Below are positions 58,655 through 64,000 of a stretch of 64,000 nt of DNA, piece after piece. Position 1 is the stretch's first letter. Every line of letters begins with the position of its first letter. Position numbers and translations under genes: made by a program. Source of the DNA: Dactylis glomerata (lineage: Eukaryota; Streptophyta; Magnoliopsida; Poales; Poaceae); NCBI GenBank assembly GCA_007115705.1, contig QXEO01001043.1:1281658-1345657 (forward strand), read 5' to 3'. Under the pieces are notes generated by a model. It was not told the origin of the DNA and did no database searches. It saw nothing but the letters and a program-made list of their open reading frames with translations.

Positions 58655-59472
58655 TCTTCCATGGTGACTTCCTCCTCCTCAACCTCGAAGCCATTCTCCT
58701 TGAGTAGCCTCTTGTAGTCCTGCAGTTCTTCAGTTAGGGTGTCGACCTTCTTTTGAAGCCCGCTCTTGTCGGCGTGTAGCTTCTCGATCAGATCGTGGTC
58801 CACTTCAAGTTCAAAGTAGTTGCACTCTAACTTCTGCTTTAGCTCCCTAACTTCTTTGTTCTTGGCTTGGATCCTCTTCTCTTGGCTCTTGCGCTGCTTC
58901 TATTAAGTCTTGAACTTTGCCTCCATCTCCTTGATCCTCTATTCCTGCTCCAGGTGTTGTTTGACCTTCTCGGCAAGCTAGGCGCATAGCTCGTCGTTGT
59001 TAAACAACTCATTGTACCTCTCAACGTCGACGTCCCTGACGAGGTACTCTAACTCGGCGAGGTGAGTGCGCATGGGGTCTTGTTCGGTGTCAGATAGCAC
59101 GATGGCCAGACCCTCTTCATCACGTCGGCCGTAGGGGTGGGAGTAGTGGTTCTGGAGCTCGGAGAAGTGACGTCCGCAGAGGCGTGCTATCAGTTCTTGC
59201 ATGAGGAGATGGGCGCCCATTTTCTTGTTGGTGTGGAAGGTCTTGAACTTGATCTTTTCAGTCTTCGGCTCTATCTCGCATCCTGGCTGCATGATGTGGA
59301 TGACCCAGATGCCCTTCTTGTGAAACTTGGTCATCTCGCTCCCATTGATGAACGGGGTAGGCAGGGACAAGGCAGTGACGATGTCGATGAGGCGCTTTCC
59401 GAAGCTGTAGTTCTTGAAACTATCGGGCTTGGTGATGCGGAAAGTTGACATCTTTAAGTTGGAACATGACAA
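58655..59472 (-). pseudogene. Additional sense ORF upstream of gag, coiled-coil C-terminus
   Basis: Read leftwards in one frame from 59472 (an in-frame Met, MSTFRITKPDSFKNYSFG, follows 8 codons in) to TAG near 58655. The first 164 codons are open and include LIDIVTALSLPTPFING, KKGIWVIHIMQPGCEIE and MQELIARLCGRHFSELQNH. The last 110 are heptad-rich, Glu/Lys/Leu-rich (KEVRELKQKLECNYFELEVD, LQKKVDTLTEELQDYKRLLK) and look like a coiled coil. Stops at about 58978 (TAG), 58942 (TAG) and 58905 (TAA TAG) each fit a Gln codon changed C to T. It has no gag or enzyme motifs and may be a captured or element-specific accessory protein. Confidence 0.6.
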
Positions 59473-59651
59473 GTTAGTAAGTCAAAAGAGAAAAACTTAA
59501 CAAAAGTGCTGAACAAGAGTTAAAGAGATTTCTAACTTAGACAAGTCAAAACTATTCCTAAGTGTTAGTAGCAAAGAGAACAAAAACACTCCTAAATTTT
59601 CCTAAGGGTTTTCGTCCAATCCTAGGGTCACGAACCTAAGGGCAACACTTT

Positions 59652-59663
59652 GCTCTGATACCA
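59652..59663 (-). promoter_or_regulatory. Primer-binding site, initiator tRNA-Met type
   Basis: TGGTATCAGAGC on the minus strand, two bases inside the 5' LTR, matches the canonical plant tRNA-iMet primer site. Confidence 0.85.
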
Positions 59664-59665
59664 TC

Positions 59666-60310
59666 TGTAGCGTACATGTGTTTTATTTGTGCTAGTCCCG
59701 GATCAACTGCTAGCGCACACAGTTACAAGATGAAATACCAAGAATACAAAGGTCTTTATTACAACGCTTGATCCACAAATAACATAATTCTTTTAAAACT
59801 CGACAAGGCACAAAGCCACAAACTTATTACAACTCTAGAAATGACTAAGTAAATGAACTAAAAGTCTTCTTTTCTTCATAGCTCTGCAGGCAGACGTGTT
59901 GGACGAAGACTCGTGACCGAAGCGCAGCAATCTTTAATCTTCATAGTAGCCACCTGCAACATGATACGTTGCAGCCACGGAGGGTCAATACTTTGAATGT
60001 ATTGGCAAGATGTCACTTTGGTGGACTCAATGGCAGCTACACTTATATGCTATTTGGCCGGGTGGAGTTTGACTTCGCAAAAGCAAGCTTTTTCCTAACT
60101 TTGTAAAGACTCAAGTTTTCCTTAGCAAAATTTTGATAAGAAGCACCTTTTCTACCCATATTTACCCACCAAGTTTTAACTTAGATAAATTGGGGTGAGG
60201 AGATTCTTGAACAGCTTCAACATCATGTCACTCAAAATTGTCCGTAACCGGGGACACGGCTAAGTACTTAGTTCTAAACACTCTGCAGAGGTGGTGCACT
60301 TTTCCCACAA
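59666..60310 (-). repeat. 5' LTR fragment of the gypsy element
   Basis: Matches 46399-47043 with about 28 differences and breaks off within CTTTTCCCACAA, where the left LTR continues with GGCTTAGTTAACC. The rest must lie beyond the inserted element. Confidence 0.85.
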
Positions 60311-63300
60311 TGTGGGGACCCCGGCTTACCACCCGGGATTCCCGTTATGCATACAATTCACGATCCCAGGAAGACCGTCGTGAATCCACATAATAGAGTT
60401 GGCATTACAGAGTACATCATCCATTACATAACGAATTCATAAAGTCTTACATATGGCCACTTGGCCAAATTTAAATGCCTCGCAGGGCAAGTTCAACTAA
60501 CACACTAATGCTTAGCAAACAGCAGCGGGATATATGCAGCGTAGCTGACCCAAGTCAGGCCTACTACCCTACAGGCGACTGACCGGGAAACGATCCTAAT
60601 TCGCACCGGCGTTGTCGTAGTCTCCTTCGTCCTCCTCATAGTCATCATCATAGTCTGGCCAAGTTAATAGCCAGGGACAAAGCCGTGAGTACATTTTGAA
60701 TTGTACTTGCAAACCATCTAAGAGAAAAGTATTCATATGCTATTTGGCTGTAGCAAAGGTTGGCTTGGTTTGAGGTGGTCAATGCTAGTAGTTTTTCTCG
60801 TGTCGATATAGCATGTCATACGACATCTCTATATCCTTATTAAAGAAGATACTTGTAAGACAAGTTTTTGTAAAAGCTCTAGGAAAGGGGGAAACTCCTT
60901 TATGCTTGCCTAAGGCAACCATGGTCAATCATACATGACAATTCTCCAACATCTCGGCAGTACCCTTCGAGTACTCCGAACCATTCCCATGCCACGGCAG
61001 TACCCTCCAAGTACTCCGTCCGGCACAAACTCCATTTTTCTGAAAACATTTTGTAAAACCAAAACTCGACACAGGTTAAGTATGCCCATTCCAACCGTCC
61101 ATGACCGAGGACTCGGCTATTCGAATAGATTACACTCTGCAGAGGTTGTACACTTTACCCACACCATCCGATAAATCCGCCGGGATACCACCACGGACCG
61201 TCATACACAAGTATGCGGGGTTCAGATAATCAATCAAAGCCTTCCACCTATCCACCTTAGTACGGGTGCCTACCCTGTGGAGTTTACCTCCCTGGCACGC
61301 CCCGGCAGTACCTCCTTCAGAGTGTAACTCCGGCGCCACGGCAGGAGAACCCAAGTGTCTTCCGTGTGGGTAGCCTATTGGCGGGCCCGCTATACTATTG
61401 CCCACCACTTGCGACAACCCGGATTCCAGGGTCCTACAAACCGTTATATAGTACGAGGCTCCCCGCACTAAAGCAAATAGACTTCAAACTAGCCCCCGTC
61501 CCATGCCGGGGTAATGTGGTTGCACGGGGATAATTGGTTTGGCGAACACTTATACACAATGCCATTTTCCAGAAATCTACCAACTCCTTCATCTCCCATG
61601 TCCAACTCCATGTTTATAAAACCATTTGAAAACATCTCAATGGGGTAGAAACTACTCCAAGGTTTTCGAAATCTTCCAGAGAGTATTCCCAATCCTAGAG
61701 TTTTTGGCTCCACTACAAGTTTTCCAAAGACTTTGATGCTAATCATCAAGTCTCTAACATGAGGGGTGTTAAATAGGTCACAAGAGGTGTCATCCCCATG
61801 GATGATATCAAGTCGACTTGTGGAGCTAAGTCGCCAACTATTGCTATCTAGAGATTAATAGCAATATAGAAAATCATGCATAATAAGAAAGCAGGAGTAA
61901 GCAATGCAAAGTGTAGTAATAGGATTCAGATATGCAACAAGTAGATTGCTTGCCTTGGTTGGCTTGTCCCTGATCTCCTTCCTCTTGATACTCAAAGACC
62001 TCCCCTTCCTCCGCACACTCGTCGTTCGAATCTATCGCCGAAAAAGTGACAATAACACATAATGAGCACACATGCATACATGGTTCGCACCCAATCATGC
62101 AACACCCAACTCAAGCATTGAGTATCAGAAACAAAAATGTTCAGATATCTGAACCGATATCATTTTCTACAAGGAATCATTATCCTAATAAAAGCAATGC
62201 GAAAAGTTAATGGCAAATAAACCCTAATCTCAAGCAAACAACTTGCAGGCATCCATATGCATCAAGACAAGGCAACCATCATACATTCAGGTAACTAGCA
62301 ATATTACAGAACCAACAAAATTGGAATCAAGTCAAAAGTGCAAAAGATTTAATTACTATGAATTTCCTAGTCTCACTTATCACTAGAAAAGCATTTTATT
62401 CCCATAAAACTTTCTGTAACCACTAAAATTCTACCAGAGGCATTCTTAGAAAGCTACGGTAATATAGAACACATCAGAGGTGGAATCACCTGAAAATATT
62501 TAACCTACTACACACAATAAATAAAACAAGACAATTCTCCATTATCACTAAAATAATTACTACAGGAGATATAATACTCCTAAAATAGTAAATCCAATTC
62601 CTACAGCTTCACATAGCAACAGGGCATCTCTGAAAATTAGAATCAATCATTTTCATCACACACAACTTCAGATTTTGATTTATGAAGATAAAACCCTAGA
62701 TCTACAACAAATAAATCGTAGATAATTTCTAATGCCCTAAAAATCAAGCATGCAGTACATTCAGGTAGACAATAACTTCAGGAGCACATAGAAATTTGAA
62801 TCACTAATTTTGGACTCACAGAAATATTTCTACACATTTTTGAATCTAGCAGGGAATTTCAAATTGAAATAACAGATTCTAAAAAAAACAGAAATGGGCC
62901 AGATCTGCGGGGCTCAGCCAGATTCGAGCTGGGCCGGCCCGGATGCGTCCGCCTGCCCGGGCCTGGCACGGCCGAAATGGTAAGCCACCGTCGGATTCAG
63001 ATCTGACGGCGCGGTGGGCTTCTTCTCCGTGAGCGCATGCACGCAGGCGAGCGCTGGCGTGCGGGCTAGGGTTTCGAGGCGGCGATGCTTACCGAGGGGC
63101 TCCGGCGGCTAGCTGGCGGCTGATCGGCGGCGGCGAAGATTAGGAGGGGTTCCGGCGTGGGGTGGTGTGTGTGCAGACGTGGTCGTGGCGTGGACCGTGG
63201 CGATCTCGTCGGAAACCTCTGCGGCAAGGTCCGGCGATGACGTCGGCTCCGGCTCGATCTGTCCAAAAAGGAGGGGATGGGGATGAGTGCTGGCCCAGAG

Positions 63301-64000
63301 GCAGTGCAGCTAAGCAGAAGAGAGGGGAAAAGGTGTTGTGGTTCGACAGCAACCTCACCCATCTCCTCGGTCTCCAGCGGCGATGATCTCGCTCAGCAGC
63401 GAGCAGGGGAGAGAGGGGAGAGGCACAGCATGTTGGGAGAGGTGGAGAGAGATGAGCGGAGTGTGAATAGCATCTAACCGAAGGAGCTAGATGCGGTAGG
63501 GGGTTTTACATCACGGCGTGGACTCGGTGTGGCATGCTTTAGCTCGGGCGCGATTGGCCAAGGGCGGCGGTGCTCTGGTACGGCGTTGTAGGCTAAGCCC
63601 AGTAGTGTAGACACGGAGGTCGTGCGCTTGCTGCAACGGTCGGGGCAACGTGGTTTTCAGTCCGGGTGCGTTAAGTTGTGGTCGCGGTCAGGGCACGCTG
63701 GGGCTGGCGCGTGCAGGGCGGGGTGCACACAACGTTGCACTCTCGGTGCCGTGTAGGGTGATGTGTGGCGCGAGGGAAAAGGAGACGTGCGTGCTTCGGA
63801 ACGCGACCGCCGTTCTCGGCGTCCAGAACGTGCACGAGCAGGGACAGAGCGCGGCTGGAGGGCGGTCTACAGGCAGTGCGGGCGGCAGTTGGGCAATGGA
63901 GACGGTGCGCAGGAGGTGTCGTGGGCGAGGCAGCAGCAGGAGGCTTGCCTCCTACGCCTCGGCCCACTCGGGCACGTGCTGGGGTATCTCGGGGTTCAGA
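60311..64000 (-). mobile_element. Third long-LTR retroelement (partial), inserted in the 5' LTR
   Basis: Begins TGTGGGGACCCCGG exactly where the gypsy LTR is interrupted, preceded by CACAA (60306-60310), which would be its target-site duplication. The block at 61090-61165 (TCCATGACCGAGGAC, ACACTCTGCAGAGGTTGTAC) is homologous to 46970-47040 in the gypsy LTR, showing this is LTR sequence in the minus orientation. AT-rich until 62880, then GC-rich to the window end, again like the gypsy LTR (U5 first, U3 last). No second LTR, gag or pol is reached. Confidence 0.6.

Larger units (their letters stand above)
46399..60310 (-). mobile_element. Ty3/gypsy chromovirus-like retrotransposon, minus strand, interrupted
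   Basis: 3' LTR 46399-49556; polypurine tract 49557-49575; pol and gag 49629-58369 in the order gag, zinc knuckle, protease, RT, RNase H, integrase, chromodomain-like tail; extra ORF 58650-59472; tRNA-iMet site 59652-59663; 5' LTR from 59666, cut at 60310 by another element. A solo LTR (50303-54700) lies in the integrase. Integrase after RT and the tail CKVQWSHHTEEEATWERE suggest a chromovirus such as the Tekay/Del lineage (inference). The 5' and 3' LTR segments differ at roughly 28 of 645 aligned positions, much older than the LARD insertion. Confidence 0.88.

Noticed and set aside
1..64000. tRNA, rRNA or organellar inserts
   Set aside because: No cloverleaf with intact anticodon arm, no rRNA signature and no plastid or mitochondrial gene was recognised by eye; only primer-binding sites complementary to tRNA ends are present.

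Overview
The window looks like repeat-rich nuclear DNA from a grass, probably a cool-season (Pooideae/Triticeae-type) genome; the species is inferred, not proven. The reasons are three CACTA (En/Spm) DNA transposons with CACTACAG termini and CCGACGGC-type subterminal repeats, nested long-LTR Ty3/gypsy elements, a gutted LTR element primed by tRNA-Asp, and a single host-type gene (a class III peroxidase) stranded between transposons. No bacterial-type genes, tRNA, rRNA or CRISPR array were seen.

Layout. 1-3474: old, decayed DNA with an LTR-like scrap and a broken minus-strand GRF-zinc-finger-type gene, ending in a small tandem duplication. 3478-21135: CACTA element A (TSD AAT), half of which is a 345-353-bp tandem array, followed by tnpD-like and tnpA-like transposase genes that are both broken. 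21238-24061: CACTA element B (TSD ATG), non-coding, with ~660-bp tandem repeats. 24065-26234: host island with the two-exon peroxidase gene and its TATA box. 26238-46155: CACTA element C (TSD TCG), related to A, with the same 352-bp repeat in the opposite orientation, a tnpD-like gene with two nonsense codons and an apparently intact eight-exon tnpA-like gene. Inside C, 38840-45492 is a very young LTR element (identical 1530-bp LTR lengths, about five differences, TSD ATCAT) with no pol. 46156-46398: a last strip of host DNA.

46399-64000: a minus-strand Ty3/gypsy chromovirus-like element: 3' LTR 46399-49556, gag-pol between 49557 and 58369, an extra sense ORF upstream of gag, a tRNA-iMet primer-binding site, and a 5' LTR that is cut at 60310 by another long-LTR element running off the window. 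A 4.4-kb solo LTR (50303-54700, TSD CCAGC) sits inside the integrase.

How it works together. In A and C the order is terminal repeat, subterminal motifs, satellite-like array, second motif cluster, GC-rich leader, a predicted 5'-UTR intron holding two hairpins, tnpD-like gene, short tandem repeats, tnpA-like gene, subterminal motifs, terminal repeat. Exon boundaries were inferred by comparing A and C: in both tnpD copies and in C's tnpA the exon lengths sum to a multiple of three. The most notable signals are the conserved ~200-bp intronic hairpin with compensated changes between A and C, the opposite array orientation in the two elements, a nonsense codon shared by both tnpD copies, and a sense-strand block conserved in three different long LTRs.
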